Positions 17,255-27,036 of a stretch of DNA of 41,658 nucleotides are shown one piece after another (position 1 is the first letter of the stretch; each line of letters opens with the position of its first letter). Both the position numbers and the translations under genes were made by a program. Where the stretch lies: NCBI GenBank assembly GCA_002731695.1, contig PCCK01000019.1, positions 13,935 to 55,592 of the forward strand, in the 5' to 3' direction. This stretch comes from Porticoccaceae bacterium. GTDB lineage: Bacteria; Pseudomonadota; Gammaproteobacteria; Pseudomonadales; Porticoccaceae. Under the pieces are notes generated by a model. That model was not told the origin of the DNA, made no database searches, and saw only the letters and a list, made by a program, of their open reading frames with translations.

Positions 17255-17506
17255 TTGGGCAAATTGGAAGATGAAGCGGAGCTGGTCAAGAAAGCAATCA
17301 AAGTGGGATCACATTATGCCAGTAAACGGGGATATGGGTGTCCGGAAAAGCAAGACAGTGCCAAATTAAAAGTTGAGTTTATATACCGGGTACTCGTTGA
17401 GGACAAAGTTATACAACCGCTGGCAAAGGATAAGATTTCTGATCCAAGTATGCGCCGCAAGCTGGCGCTTTGGATTTCAAAACATCTCGGTAAAAGATCA
17501 ACCTGA
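17255..17506 (+). CDS. Small conserved-looking protein, DUF5062-like, function unknown
   Basis: The 83-residue product starts at TTG 17255 after GGGAG (17242-17246). It is soluble and charged, predicted mostly helical (KLEDEAELVKKAIKVGSHYASKRG), with a central VEFIYRVLVEDKVIQPLAKD and the ending MRRKLALWISKHL. This resembles my memory of the DUF5062 family of gammaproteobacteria, but I cannot verify it. No catalytic motif is visible. It follows purL by 23 bp and ends 66 bp before rnpB, so it could be co-transcribed with purL. The overlapping minus frame (17314-17574) has no recognisable content. Confidence 0.6.
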   Translation: MGKLEDEAELVKKAIKVGSHYASKRGYGCPEKQDSAKLKVEFIYRVLVEDKVIQPLAKDKISDPSMRRKLALWISKHLGKRST

Positions 17507-17558
17507 ATGAATCTCAAACTATTGATCAGTTTTAAAAACTTTAATAATTTTATATTCA

Positions 17559-17567
17559 TGGTATAGT
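17559..17567 (+). promoter_or_regulatory. Candidate extended -10 promoter of rnpB
   Basis: TGG-TATAGT (TG at 17559-17560, hexamer 17562-17567) lies six bases before the predicted 5' end of the RNase P RNA. The stretch upstream is very AT-rich, which suits a strong stable-RNA promoter. No good -35 hexamer is present at 17 bp. Confidence 0.55.
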
Positions 17568-17572
17568 TTTGC

Positions 17573-17950
<378 letters not shown>

Positions 17951-18126
17951 TTTGCTTTGTTTTCTATTTTTGACTGCAGCCCATAAAACTATAAATCACA
18001 TTAAGTAATTATTGCATCATTATGTTTTAGATTATAAAAAATTTAAAACATTTTGTGAAGCACTCGATTTTTTAATCAAAGGGTTTGAACTGTCTGATTT
18101 TTAAGTATTTTTCTTTATTTCTTTAC

Positions 18127-18155
18127 TTGACTTTGAAACTTACTATGCCTAATCT
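18127..18155 (+). promoter_or_regulatory. Sigma-70-type promoter of the mraZ/dcw cluster
   Basis: TTGACT (18127-18132), a 17-bp spacer and TAATCT (18150-18155) have ideal spacing and keep the three most conserved -10 positions (T, A and final T). The start of transcription would be about 18162, giving a leader of some 60 bases before the mraZ GTG. Confidence 0.6.
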
Positions 18156-18162
18156 GCATGAA

Positions 18163-18208
18163 TGGTAAAAAGTGGCAAATTGTGGGTTTTTATGTAATAA
18201 GTATGGGA
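18163..18208 (+). promoter_or_regulatory. Putative MraZ operator: TGG repeats with 10-bp phasing
   Basis: TGG-starting pentamers occur at 18163 (TGGTA), 18173 (TGGCA) and 18183 (TGGGT), with TGTAA at 18193 and TGGGA at 18204. The first four are spaced exactly 10 bp apart. MraZ of E. coli is known to bind TGGG-type repeats separated by five bases in its own leader, and this array begins right at the predicted start of transcription. Autorepression of the dcw cluster is the inference. Confidence 0.55.
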
Positions 18209-18222
18209 TAAAGGGGGGTAAT

Positions 18223-18690
18223 GTGTTTAGGGGAAGTGATCCCATTAACATGGATTCAAAAGGGCGGATGGCCTTTCCGACCCGTTACAGGGCTATGCTT
18301 GATAATTTGTGTCGGGGAGAACTGGTCGTGACTATTGACATGAAATCGACGTGTTTAACATTATCCCCACTTCCTGAATGGCGTAAATTTGAAGAAAAAG
18401 TTGCTAAATTACCTGCTTTAGATGAATTAGGTGAATTGCTAAGTCGTTTTGTTGTTGGTCAGGCAAAGGATTTACAGATTGATGGAAGTGGTCGAGTACT
18501 CATTCCAACAGAGTTGCGTGAATATGCACAACTTTCTAAAAAGCTGGTGCTCGTAGGACGCACACAGCGACTGGAATTATGGTCAGAAGATAATTGGAAT
18601 GCTGAGAGAGAGAAATCTCAAGCTGGTTATCGTGCAATTCTTAATGAGCGAGAGGGCATGTCTGATGCCTTGAAAAATTTGTCTTGGTGA
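18223..18690 (+). CDS. mraZ: Transcriptional regulator MraZ
   Basis: The DNA-binding regulator with two AbrB/SpoVT-like beta-barrel halves (MFRGSDPINMDSKGRMAFPTRY and LQIDGSGRVLIPTELREYA) forms a ring and represses the dcw cluster. The frame is open back to GTG 18172, but homologues begin with MFRG and GTG 18223 follows the strong AAGGGGGG ribosome site at 18211-18218, so I chose 18223 (155 residues). Both internal DxxGR motifs are intact. It is the first gene of the cluster, and its 3' end is 14 bp before rsmH. Self-regulation is suggested by the phased TGG repeats in the leader. Confidence 0.95.
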   Translation: MFRGSDPINMDSKGRMAFPTRYRAMLDNLCRGELVVTIDMKSTCLTLSPLPEWRKFEEKVAKLPALDELGELLSRFVVGQAKDLQIDGSGRVLIPTELREYAQLSKKLVLVGRTQRLELWSEDNWNAEREKSQAGYRAILNEREGMSDALKNLSW

Positions 18691-18704
18691 ATTGGTAGCT
18701 GTAT

Positions 18705-19628
18705 ATGATTGAACATAATCCCGTACTTTTAAAAGAATCCGTCGATGCTTTACTAATAGATTCTGATGGGTTTTATGTTGACGGAACTTTTGGTCGAGGC
18801 GGACATTCTTCAGCGATATTGAATAGACTATCCAAGGAGGGCTCTTTGGTAGCTCTTGATAAGGATTTCGAAGCTGTATCTCTTGGTCGAGTTCAATTCC
18901 GACGAGAATTGAGGATAACTTTGATACATGCATCTTTTGGAAGGCTCTCTGCGGCACTTGAAAAGCTAGGTTCGAGGACGGCTTCTGGAATTTTACTTGA
19001 CCTCGGTTTGTCTTCCCCCCAGCTTGAAACTCCCAGCCGAGGTTTCAGCTTCATGCGTGATGGTCCTTTGGATATGCGATTAGACCAGACGAATGGTGAG
19101 TCTGCTAAAGATTGGCTTAATAATGCTTCTGAAAATGATATTACAAGTGTTTTGAGCCAATTTGGAGAAGAGCGTTTTGCAAAGCGAATCGCAAAAGCAA
19201 TTGTTTGTGGGCGCGCATGTTCACCAATTGAGGGTACGTTGCGATTAGCGAAAATTGTTTCTGATGCTCATCCGGCATGGACGAGGGGTCAACATCCTGC
19301 AACGAAGACATTTCAGGCTATTCGAATATTTATTAACAAGGAGCTTGATGAACTCGATGTATTTTTGAGGGGAGTTATTGACTTATTAAAAATTGGAGGC
19401 CGATTAGTCATTATTAGTTTTCACTCCTTGGAGGATCGTCGTGTGAAGAGATTTATCCGCGATCAGCAGCGTGGTTTAACCACTCCAAAATATCTTCCAA
19501 TTAAGGATGTCGACAAAAAAGTTCGATTAGTTGGAATTGGGTCTGTGGTCAAGCCAACAAGGGAGGAGATTGCATATAACTCGCGCGCCCGCAGCGCCGT
19601 AATGAGGGTGGCAGAGAGGGTGGCATGA
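18705..19628 (+). CDS. rsmH: 16S rRNA m4C1402 N4-methyltransferase RsmH (MraW)
   Basis: This SAM-dependent enzyme methylates C1402 in the ribosomal P site. The SAM-binding motif DGTFGRGGHS is at 26-35, followed by VALDKD, and the conserved ILLDLGLSSPQLE, RGFSFMRDGPLDMR, FGEERFAKRIA, TKTFQAIRIFINKEL and ISFHSLEDRRVKRF. Length (307) is normal. ATG 18705 has only a poor ribosome site, and translation may depend on coupling to mraZ upstream. The stop overlaps the ftsL start by 4 bp. Confidence 0.97.
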   Translation: MIEHNPVLLKESVDALLIDSDGFYVDGTFGRGGHSSAILNRLSKEGSLVALDKDFEAVSLGRVQFRRELRITLIHASFGRLSAALEKLGSRTASGILLDLGLSSPQLETPSRGFSFMRDGPLDMRLDQTNGESAKDWLNNASENDITSVLSQFGEERFAKRIAKAIVCGRACSPIEGTLRLAKIVSDAHPAWTRGQHPATKTFQAIRIFINKELDELDVFLRGVIDLLKIGGRLVIISFHSLEDRRVKRFIRDQQRGLTTPKYLPIKDVDKKVRLVGIGSVVKPTREEIAYNSRARSAVMRVAERVA

Positions 19629-19948
19629 ATATGGTTGAATATAAGATTCCGGTTCGCCTGAGTGTAATGGGGCTAGTATTCCTTTGGTTGTTGGTAATCT
19701 TCTCTGCTACCTCAGTTGCGTATGTTGAGCATTTGTGCCGTCACTACTACGAGAAAATATCAAAATCAGAGAGAACTAGTAATAGGCTTCAGGCAGATTA
19801 TGGTCGTCTTATTTTAGAGTTGAGCACTTGGGGATCGCTACCACGCGTTGAGACTATTGCGATTAATGAATTGAACATGAGGACTCCGATGGGCGATGAA
19901 ATTATTATAGTTGATCCGATGTCTTTTAGGGACTTAAGAAGTGAGTAA
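19625..19948 (+). CDS. ftsL: Cell division protein FtsL
   Basis: The 107-residue bitopic membrane protein has a short cytoplasmic start, one membrane helix (about 14-33), and a periplasmic coiled-coil stretch (YYEKISKSERTSNRLQADYGRLI...). It joins FtsB and FtsQ in the divisome complex that activates FtsWI. Sequence identity in this family is low; the call rests on size, topology, the RLQADYGRLILE / WGSLPRVETIA segment and its place between rsmH and ftsI. A second ATG at 19631 is possible. It overlaps rsmH by 4 bp and ftsI by 8 bp. Confidence 0.88.
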   Translation: MNMVEYKIPVRLSVMGLVFLWLLVIFSATSVAYVEHLCRHYYEKISKSERTSNRLQADYGRLILELSTWGSLPRVETIAINELNMRTPMGDEIIIVDPMSFRDLRSE

Positions 19949-21674
19949 AACGGATCATCTGAAGTCAGATGTAAATTGGCGTTTTTTCTCGCTTGTATTA
20001 ATTGTATTAGCGTTACCAGTTATTCTTCTGATTAAAATAGCGTCATTACAGGGAAGCGATTTCTTGCGTACTCAAGGCGATTCCCGAGCTCTACGATCCC
20101 AAATAATACCTGCGTACAGAGGAATTATATCAGACAGGAATGGTGTTCCTCTTGCTGTGAGCACTCCTGTGTCAACTTTGACAGCTAACCCACAGCTATT
20201 GCTTTCAGCTAATGCCAACCAGTTATTGCTTCTGGCAAAGGCACTGGGACAATCGCCAAAACTTCTAAAACAAAAGCTGAACGCATATCGGAAAAAATCA
20301 TTTATGTATTTGTCTCGTCAATTACCGGTTGAGGAAGCAGATATCGTGCTGGGCTTGAAGATACCAGGAGTCAATGCAGCACAAGAGTATAAGCGTTTTT
20401 ATCCTGCAGGAGAGGTTGCAGCTCAATTAGTTGGTATTACGAGTAAAGAGCAGGATAGGGGGCAAGAGGGTGTTGAATTAGCTTATAACGCGTGGTTGAG
20501 TGGTGAATCAGGATTACGGAGAATCCTTCAGGATAAATCGGGACATGTTATCGAAGAACTCGGGATAGACAGGGATGCCAGACGCGGCAAATCTCTCAGT
20601 TTGAGCATTGACCTTCGAATTCAATACGCGGCGTATCGGGCGCTTAAAAGTGCGGTTCATGAGCATGATGCACAGGCAGGATCTATAGTGGTGCTTGATG
20701 TGAAGTCTGGAGAAGTTTTGGCAATGGTGAATCAACCGTCTTTTAACCCCAACGACCGCTCTACTGTATCTCCAAATGCCCTGCGTAACCGAGCAATGCT
20801 AGATTTGATTGAACCGGGATCCACAGTAAAACCATTTACTATTTTGACGGCATTACAGTCTGGAATTTTCAGTAAAGAATCAAGTATTGACACGAGTCCA
20901 GGCTATATAAAGATCGATTACAAGACGTTTACAGATGTTAACGACTATGGTGTGCTCAATTTTACGGAGATATTATCCAAATCGAGTCAAGTGGGAACGA
21001 TTAAGGTTGCCCTAAAGTTGGATCCAAGCTTTACCAGAGGCGTTTTTGAAAAGGTGGGTCTTGGTCAAAGTACAGGTAGTGGTTTTCCTGCTGAGGCAGT
21101 AGGAAGGTTACCCACATTCCATATTTGGGACCCAATTTCTCAAGCCACTTTTGCTTTCGGGTATGGATTTAGTGTTACTTCACTCCAGCTTGCACGAGCA
21201 TACTCGGTGCTAGCCAATGATGGAATGCGCCGCGAGATTTCATTGATTGCTAATGATCCTCCCTCAGAAGCAGAAAAATTATTTGATCCAGACGATGTTC
21301 GAGCAGTTCGGGATATGCTCGAATATGTTGTAGGGCATGAGGGAACTGGGCATAAGGCTTCTATCTCGGGGTATTCGGTCGCAGGTAAGACTGGCACTTT
21401 GCATAAGACGAGTGAGAGTGGCGGATACGCTAGTAATCGTTACACGGCGACATTTGCTGGGATGGCACCGGTTGAGAACCCCAGGATAGTAACTGTGGTC
21501 GTTATTGATGAACCAAGTCGTGGAGAATATTTCGGTGGGCAGGTGGCCGCACCTGTCTTTGCAGAGGTCACAGGTAATGCGTTGCGATTGATGCGGGTAA
21601 CGCCTGACTCGGTTTCGTCAAAGCCGATATCGTCTGGTACCAAAATCAAACATTTCTCGGTAGGTGAGTCGTGA
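19941..21674 (+). CDS. ftsI: Septal peptidoglycan transpeptidase FtsI (PBP3)
   Basis: The 577-residue class B penicillin-binding protein cross-links septal peptidoglycan in complex with FtsW. It has one N-terminal membrane helix (about 13-33), a pedestal domain with RGIISDRNGVPLAVSTP, and the transpeptidase domain. The active-site motif is Ser294-T-V-Lys297 (EPGSTVKPF) and the KTG box is Lys483-Thr-Gly (AGKTGT). The second motif, normally SxN (SSN in KSSNVG), reads SSQ at 348-350, an unusual Asn-to-Gln change. The rest, including GYGFSVTSLQLA and FAGMAPVENPRI, is normal. Start is GTG 19941, overlapping ftsL by 8 bp; the end overlaps murE by 4 bp. Confidence 0.96.
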   Translation: MSKTDHLKSDVNWRFFSLVLIVLALPVILLIKIASLQGSDFLRTQGDSRALRSQIIPAYRGIISDRNGVPLAVSTPVSTLTANPQLLLSANANQLLLLAKALGQSPKLLKQKLNAYRKKSFMYLSRQLPVEEADIVLGLKIPGVNAAQEYKRFYPAGEVAAQLVGITSKEQDRGQEGVELAYNAWLSGESGLRRILQDKSGHVIEELGIDRDARRGKSLSLSIDLRIQYAAYRALKSAVHEHDAQAGSIVVLDVKSGEVLAMVNQPSFNPNDRSTVSPNALRNRAMLDLIEPGSTVKPFTILTALQSGIFSKESSIDTSPGYIKIDYKTFTDVNDYGVLNFTEILSKSSQVGTIKVALKLDPSFTRGVFEKVGLGQSTGSGFPAEAVGRLPTFHIWDPISQATFAFGYGFSVTSLQLARAYSVLANDGMRREISLIANDPPSEAEKLFDPDDVRAVRDMLEYVVGHEGTGHKASISGYSVAGKTGTLHKTSESGGYASNRYTATFAGMAPVENPRIVTVVVIDEPSRGEYFGGQVAAPVFAEVTGNALRLMRVTPDSVSSKPISSGTKIKHFSVGES

Positions 21675-23191
21675 CAAAGCCATGCAGTTCAAAAGGACGG
21701 ACACTTGGTGAACTTTTCGGTAATGAAAAGCCTAAATCACCATATGAGAAATTGTTTGTTTCGGGATTGCGTCAAGACAGTCGTTTGGTAAAGCAAGGAG
21801 ACCTATTTTTCGCGCTCTCTGGCAAAAAAACAAATGGAATACTCCATGTTGATGAAGCGCTCAGGAATGGAGCGATTGCTATTGTTGTTGATCGGGCATG
21901 GAGGGGTGATACGTCTCATTTTCCGATACCTGTAATACGTATTTCCGATTTAGAGAGTAAAGTTTCTCGCTTTGCTTCACGATTTTATGGGAATCCATCA
22001 GACAAAGTTCATACAATTGCTGTTACAGGCACCAATGGAAAGACTTCATGTTGCTGGTTGCTTTCTGACCTTTTGACGCGCCTCGGAGAAAAATCTGCGT
22101 ACCTAGGAACCTTGGGGTACGGAGTAGGGGTCTCAAAGGACCACGGAATTTCAGCAAGCGAGTTAATCAAAACCTCGTTGACTACCCCAGATGCCATAAC
22201 CATTCAGACTATTTTGAATAGCCTATCGTATTCCGGTGTTTCGACAGTCGCACTTGAGGCCTCTTCTCATGCTTTGGCTCAAAGAAGAATAGATGCTGTT
22301 TCTGTGGACACTGCTATTTTTACCAATTTAAGTCGCGATCACCTTGATTACCATGGCGATATGGATAGTTACGGTGCTTCAAAGACACTGTTGTTTCAGA
22401 AAACTGAGCTGCAAACTGTCATAATTAACGCCGACGATGACTTCGCTAAAGTGTTGGACTCCAAAGTAGCATCAGATAAAAAAATTTACAGGTACAGTTT
22501 AGATAATAGTAAAGCCGATATTTTTTGCACTTCTATTAGCCTAGATCGACTTGGAGTGACTGCTAACGTTGTAACTCCCTGGGGTCAGGGAACTCTTAAA
22601 TCCTCGTTAGTGGGTCAGTTCAATCTATCTAACTTATTAGCTGTAGTGGCTGCAGCTGCTAAAAGATTTCCGCTTTCTGATGTCTTAAGGGTCATCCCAC
22701 TGATTAAAGCTCCCTCTGGTCGTATGGAGATAATCAATATGGAATCAGTCCCCGGTGTGGTAGTCGATTACGCGCATACCCCAGATGCTTTAGAAAAAGT
22801 GCTAATAACTTTAAGAGCTCATAGTATCGGAAAACTCTGGGTGGTTTTTGGTTGTGGCGGAGAGCGCGACATAGGCAAGCGCTCTAAAATGGGAGCTATA
22901 GCAGAGCGATATACGGATCAAGTGGTTCTGACAAGTGATAACCCTCGCGGCGAGCCAGAAGATCAAATAATAGCGCAGATTAAACGCGGAATGCTCGGGA
23001 ATGCCACAATTAAGACCGACCGCCGTGATGCGATCCGGCACGCTATATTTTCTGCAGCATCGGATGATTTAGTTGTTATAGCGGGTAAAGGTCATGAGGA
23101 TTTCCAACATTTGGCGACCGGACAATTGCCTTTTAGCGATCAATATCAGGTTCGTTCAGCGTTATTGGATCGTCAGGGTGGAGTAAGATGA
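21671..23191 (+). CDS. murE: UDP-MurNAc-L-Ala-D-Glu:meso-diaminopimelate ligase MurE
   Basis: It adds meso-diaminopimelate to UDP-MurNAc-dipeptide in the cytoplasm. The ATP loop TGTNGKTS is at 119-126, followed by the family motifs SLTTPDA, LEASSHALAQRR, FTNLSRDHLDYHG and VVDYAHTPDALEK. The substrate-specificity motif DNPR is at 423-426 (Asp423-Asn-Pro-Arg426), which means meso-DAP rather than lysine. GTG start, overlapping ftsI by 4 bp and murF by 4 bp. Confidence 0.97.
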   Translation: MTKPCSSKGRTLGELFGNEKPKSPYEKLFVSGLRQDSRLVKQGDLFFALSGKKTNGILHVDEALRNGAIAIVVDRAWRGDTSHFPIPVIRISDLESKVSRFASRFYGNPSDKVHTIAVTGTNGKTSCCWLLSDLLTRLGEKSAYLGTLGYGVGVSKDHGISASELIKTSLTTPDAITIQTILNSLSYSGVSTVALEASSHALAQRRIDAVSVDTAIFTNLSRDHLDYHGDMDSYGASKTLLFQKTELQTVIINADDDFAKVLDSKVASDKKIYRYSLDNSKADIFCTSISLDRLGVTANVVTPWGQGTLKSSLVGQFNLSNLLAVVAAAAKRFPLSDVLRVIPLIKAPSGRMEIINMESVPGVVVDYAHTPDALEKVLITLRAHSIGKLWVVFGCGGERDIGKRSKMGAIAERYTDQVVLTSDNPRGEPEDQIIAQIKRGMLGNATIKTDRRDAIRHAIFSAASDDLVVIAGKGHEDFQHLATGQLPFSDQYQVRSALLDRQGGVR

Positions 23192-24558
23192 CAGCCATTT
23201 TTTTGAGTGATGCCGCTGCTCGCTTCGGGGGTACATTACTAAATCCTGATGCAAAATGTAACAGTTTTTCTATCGATAGCCGCAAAATAAAAGATGGTGA
23301 TATTTTCGTTGCACTATCTGGTAAAAATCATGATGGTCATGAGTTTATAGAGGGTATCGCTAACAAAATTGCGGGAGCGATCGTCTCAAAGCCTCTTTTT
23401 GAGAAAAATTTTCCACAGTGGGTTGTCAAAGATACCGAAAAAGCTCTGGGTTGTGTGGCCAGTTTAAAACGGGATTCTTTTAAAGGACAAGTTGTTGCAA
23501 TAACGGGGAGTAGTGGAAAAACCACTGTGAAAGAATTTATTTCTTCAATTTTAAAACTCTGCGGTTCAGTGCATGCAACGGAAGGGAATCTAAATAATCA
23601 AATTGGACTACCCTTGACTATTTTGGCACTCCCTGACGCAAGCGACTATCTTGTCCTCGAGATGGGAGCGCGAAAGGCCGGTGATATAAACTATTTGTGT
23701 TCGTTATCTCGTCCTGATGTCAGTGTAGTAAATAATATTCAAAATGCGCACATAGGAATATTTGGCGATCTTGGCTCGACAGCGAAAGCAAAATCGGAAA
23801 TTTATCGACACTTGCCCGAAAATGGAGTCGGAGTTTTAAATTTAGATATTGACTACGCTAGTCAATGGAGAGAGCTGATTGGGGCGCGTCGTTGCATAAC
23901 TTTCTCAGCAAAAAATAAATTTGCGGATATTGTGGCGATCAATCTCCAATCAGATGAGGATGGTTGTTACAAATTCAAGATGCGATTCTCGGTTGATAAT
24001 AAAACATCGCAAGATATTTCAATACGATTAAATGTTCCGGGGAGACATTCCGTGTGTAATGCAATCGCTGCAGCTGCATGTGCCTTTGCGACCGGCGCGG
24101 GGATAGACCAAATAAAGCAAGGTCTACAGATGGTAAGACCTTTTTCAGGACGTTTGATGGTTAAAAAATTGCGCTCTGGGGGGGCTTTAATAGATGACTC
24201 GTATAATGCGAATCCAGAGTCTGTGCAAGCGGCGATTGATTTTCTTGCAACGCGTCCCGGCAAACGGATTTTTGTGTTTGGGGACATGGCTGACTTAGGA
24301 AAGCATGCCTCAGAATTTCACTGTGCTGTAGGCGATTACGCGCGTGATTCAGGGATTGATGCGATGCTGACACTTGGGCGCCTAAGCGCAACTGCCAGTA
24401 AACGATTCAATGGCCAGCACTTCTCATCTTTAGATGCTTTAAGAAATTATTTATTAAGTTTTAAAGACACATCAGAGACGACGTTTTTAGTAAAAGGGTC
24501 GCGTTCTTCTTCGATGGAAAAGGTAGTGCACATGCTCGAAAGTAGAGAAATTTTCTGA
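23188..24558 (+). CDS. murF: UDP-MurNAc-tripeptide:D-Ala-D-Ala ligase MurF
   Basis: It completes the pentapeptide by adding D-Ala-D-Ala. Domain order is normal: N-terminal uracil-binding domain ([17 protein letters not shown]), central ATPase with GSSGKTT at 107-113 followed by [15 protein letters not shown] and [11 protein letters not shown], and the C-terminal Rossmann-like domain with [14 protein letters not shown] and GDMADLGK. Length is 456 residues. It is tightly packed: 4-bp overlap with murE upstream and a 1-bp overlap (TGATG) with mraY downstream. Confidence 0.97.
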   Translation: MTAIFLSDAAARFGGTLLNPDAKCNSFSIDSRKIKDGDIFVALSGKNHDGHEFIEGIANKIAGAIVSKPLFEKNFPQWVVKDTEKALGCVASLKRDSFKGQVVAITGSSGKTTVKEFISSILKLCGSVHATEGNLNNQIGLPLTILALPDASDYLVLEMGARKAGDINYLCSLSRPDVSVVNNIQNAHIGIFGDLGSTAKAKSEIYRHLPENGVGVLNLDIDYASQWRELIGARRCITFSAKNKFADIVAINLQSDEDGCYKFKMRFSVDNKTSQDISIRLNVPGRHSVCNAIAAAACAFATGAGIDQIKQGLQMVRPFSGRLMVKKLRSGGALIDDSYNANPESVQAAIDFLATRPGKRIFVFGDMADLGKHASEFHCAVGDYARDSGIDAMLTLGRLSATASKRFNGQHFSSLDALRNYLLSFKDTSETTFLVKGSRSSSMEKVVHMLESREIF

Positions 24559-25640
24559 TGTTTTTTTGGTTGAGTGATTACCTTGCACAATTCTATAGCT
24601 CATTATCAGTATTTCAATACCTAACTTTACGAGGAATCTTCTCGGTCCTTACAGCGCTGGGAACGTGTTGGATTTTTGGACCACCTCTCATTCGCAGGTT
24701 GAATTATCTTCAAGTAGGACAGGCAATTCGCAGTGACGGGCCGAAAACGCATCTTTCTAAAGCCGGCACGCCAACTATGGGTGGTGCATTGATTATTCTA
24801 GCGATGTTCTCCAGCACAATAATGTGGGCAGATATGGAGAATCGGTATGTCTGGATAGTGTTGGGTGTAACAATTTCTTTTGGCTTAGTTGGCTGGATTG
24901 ATGATTACCGAAAAGTAGTTGAAAAAAATCCTCGAGGATTACCCGCACGGTGGAAATTCTTTTGGCAATCACTAATTGGGTTCGCCGCGTCTTTGGCGCT
25001 TTATATTACTGCTCAATCGCCTGCGGAAACTGAATTAATAGTCCCATTCTTTAAGTCTTTCGCTCTAGATATGGGGCCATTTTTTGTAGTGCTAACTTAT
25101 TTTGTTATTGTTGGAACAAGCAATGCAGTTAATTTGACTGATGGACTAGATGGATTAGCTATTATGCCCACCGTGCTTGTCGCAGGTGCTTTAGGTGTTT
25201 TTGCGTATGCGAGCGGAAACTATCAGTTTGCTAACTATTTAAATATACCATTTATAAGCGGTGCCGGAGAGATGCTTATTATCACTAGTGCTATCTGCGG
25301 TGCTGGATTAGGTTTTCTTTGGTTCAACACATATCCCGCGATGGTTTTTATGGGTGACGTGGGTGCGCTTGCTCTTGGTGCTGCTCTCGGTGTAGTCGCA
25401 GTAATTGTCCGACAAGAAATCGTTTTCTTCATCATGGGCGGAGTGTTTGTAATAGAGACCATGTCCGTAATTATTCAGGTTGCTTCATTTAAACTCACGG
25501 GAAAACGTATTTTTCGAATGGCACCCTTACATCACCATTTTGAGTTGAAAGGTTGGCCAGAGCCTAGAGTCATTGTCCGGTTTTGGATTATCACATTTGT
25601 ACTCGTTCTAATTGGTTTAGCGACTCTTAAGTTGCGTTAG
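24558..25640 (+). CDS. mraY: Phospho-MurNAc-pentapeptide translocase MraY
   Basis: This 360-residue polytopic inner membrane enzyme makes lipid I from UDP-MurNAc-pentapeptide and undecaprenyl phosphate. About ten membrane helices are visible, with the conserved motifs TMGGALI near residue 75, [33 protein letters not shown] (Asp-rich, magnesium binding), [15 protein letters not shown] and [14 protein letters not shown]. Its end is followed by the only non-overlapping junction between rsmH and ftsQ, a 19-bp gap that carries the murD ribosome site. Confidence 0.98.
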   Translation: MFFWLSDYLAQFYSSLSVFQYLTLRGIFSVLTALGTCWIFGPPLIRRLNYLQVGQAIRSDGPKTHLSKAGTPTMGGALIILAMFSSTIMWADMENRYVWIVLGVTISFGLVGWIDDYRKVVEKNPRGLPARWKFFWQSLIGFAASLALYITAQSPAETELIVPFFKSFALDMGPFFVVLTYFVIVGTSNAVNLTDGLDGLAIMPTVLVAGALGVFAYASGNYQFANYLNIPFISGAGEMLIITSAICGAGLGFLWFNTYPAMVFMGDVGALALGAALGVVAVIVRQEIVFFIMGGVFVIETMSVIIQVASFKLTGKRIFRMAPLHHHFELKGWPEPRVIVRFWIITFVLVLIGLATLKLR

Positions 25641-25659
25641 TATTCGGGAGCGTATCAAA

Positions 25660-27036
25660 GTGCAATTAAAAGAACACATTTCACAAGTAATTGCGATTCT
25701 TGGGGTGGGCGTCACCGGAATATCTGTTGCTAAGTTTTTGCAATCTCGAGATCTTAACTTTGTGTTTCTTGATACATGCCCGCAAACCAGCGCTTCTACA
25801 CTAGAAAAGGTTACAAAACTTTTTCCGAACCGAGATGTTTTTTACGGATCATTTGATGACCATTTTTTTCGTAAGATTCACACTATCATAGTTAGTCCGG
25901 GCGTTCCGCTTGATACTCCTTTGCTTATATCAGCTCGCGAACACTCTGTGAAAATAATAGGCGATGTAGAGTTATTTTTTAAATCGGTCAGTTCTCCGAT
26001 ATTGACAATAACTGGGGCGAATGGAAAAAGCACAGTTACTTCGCTGATAGGTGCGATGGCCGAACACGCAGGTATCAAAGTGGGGGTTGGCGGTAATATA
26101 GGGACTCCAATGCTAGATCTCGTCGACAAAGACTTCAAACTCTTTGTATTGGAGTTGTCTAGTTTTCAGCTCGAGCTTTTTCAAGGAACGAGCGAGCATA
26201 TTTGTGGATTTCTGAATATCTCCCCAGATCATCTTGATCGACATGGAGATATGGAAAATTATTTAGCGGCAAAACAACGCATTTTTTTGGGCGCTAAACA
26301 AGGAGTGGTAAACAGAGACGATCCATTGACCTATCCTCAAGTCGTTAATAAGTGCGATCTTGTTACCTTCGGCACAGATGTGCCTGAGACAACAGATTTT
26401 GGTGTTGTTTTGCATGATGATGTTCGGTGGTTGGCATTGGGTAAGCGACGCTTGATGCCTGTTTGTGATTTGTCGTTGAAAGGATCCCATAATATTTCTA
26501 ATGCTTTGGCGGCTTTGGCTCTTGGCGCGTGTGCAGGATTACCTATGGAATCAATGTTGGACACTCTGCGTCGGTTTAAAGGGCTACCTCATCGATGCGA
26601 GGAAATTGCGTGCATCGATAATATTTTATATGTCGATGACTCTAAAGCGACAAATATAGGAGCTGCATGTGCCGCTATAGAGGGATTTTCTGATTTACAC
26701 AAACGGAATATTTTACTTATTGCAGGCGGGCGCGCGAAGAACATTGATTTTTCTGACTTGACAAAAATAGCGAGCCAATCAGTGAAACATTGTTTTTTGT
26801 TGGGGGAGATTGCAGATGAACTGAGCAGTATTTTGGCTGGGGTTATACCTGCGAGCCGACACAGTAGCATAGAAGCATGCGTTGCCGAGGCCTCAAAACT
26901 TGCGTGTGCAGGGGATATTGTGTTGCTTTCTCCTGCATGCGCCAGTTTCGATATGTTTGAAAATTATATTGATAGAGGACTACATTTTAAAGCGGCGGTT
27001 AATAGTTTAAATGCAAGCAGGCGAGCTTCGCGATGA
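25660..27036 (+). CDS. murD: UDP-MurNAc-L-Ala:D-glutamate ligase MurD
   Basis: It adds D-glutamate to UDP-MurNAc-L-alanine. The N-terminal Rossmann part has ILGVGVTGISVAKFL, the ATP loop is GANGKSTVTSL with Lys123, and then come LELSSFQLE, NISPDHLDRHGDMENY and the late DSKATN and GGRAKNIDF. At 458 residues it is of normal length. GTG 25660 follows GGGAG (25646-25650), which supports this start. It overlaps ftsW by 4 bp. Confidence 0.97.
   Translation: MQLKEHISQVIAILGVGVTGISVAKFLQSRDLNFVFLDTCPQTSASTLEKVTKLFPNRDVFYGSFDDHFFRKIHTIIVSPGVPLDTPLLISAREHSVKIIGDVELFFKSVSSPILTITGANGKSTVTSLIGAMAEHAGIKVGVGGNIGTPMLDLVDKDFKLFVLELSSFQLELFQGTSEHICGFLNISPDHLDRHGDMENYLAAKQRIFLGAKQGVVNRDDPLTYPQVVNKCDLVTFGTDVPETTDFGVVLHDDVRWLALGKRRLMPVCDLSLKGSHNISNALAALALGACAGLPMESMLDTLRRFKGLPHRCEEIACIDNILYVDDSKATNIGAACAAIEGFSDLHKRNILLIAGGRAKNIDFSDLTKIASQSVKHCFLLGEIADELSSILAGVIPASRHSSIEACVAEASKLACAGDIVLLSPACASFDMFENYIDRGLHFKAAVNSLNASRRASR

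Noticed and set aside
18172-18222. Extended mraZ start at GTG 18172
   Set aside because: It would add 17 residues not found in MraZ and overlap the repeat array; GTG 18223 has a strong ribosome site and the standard MFRG start.
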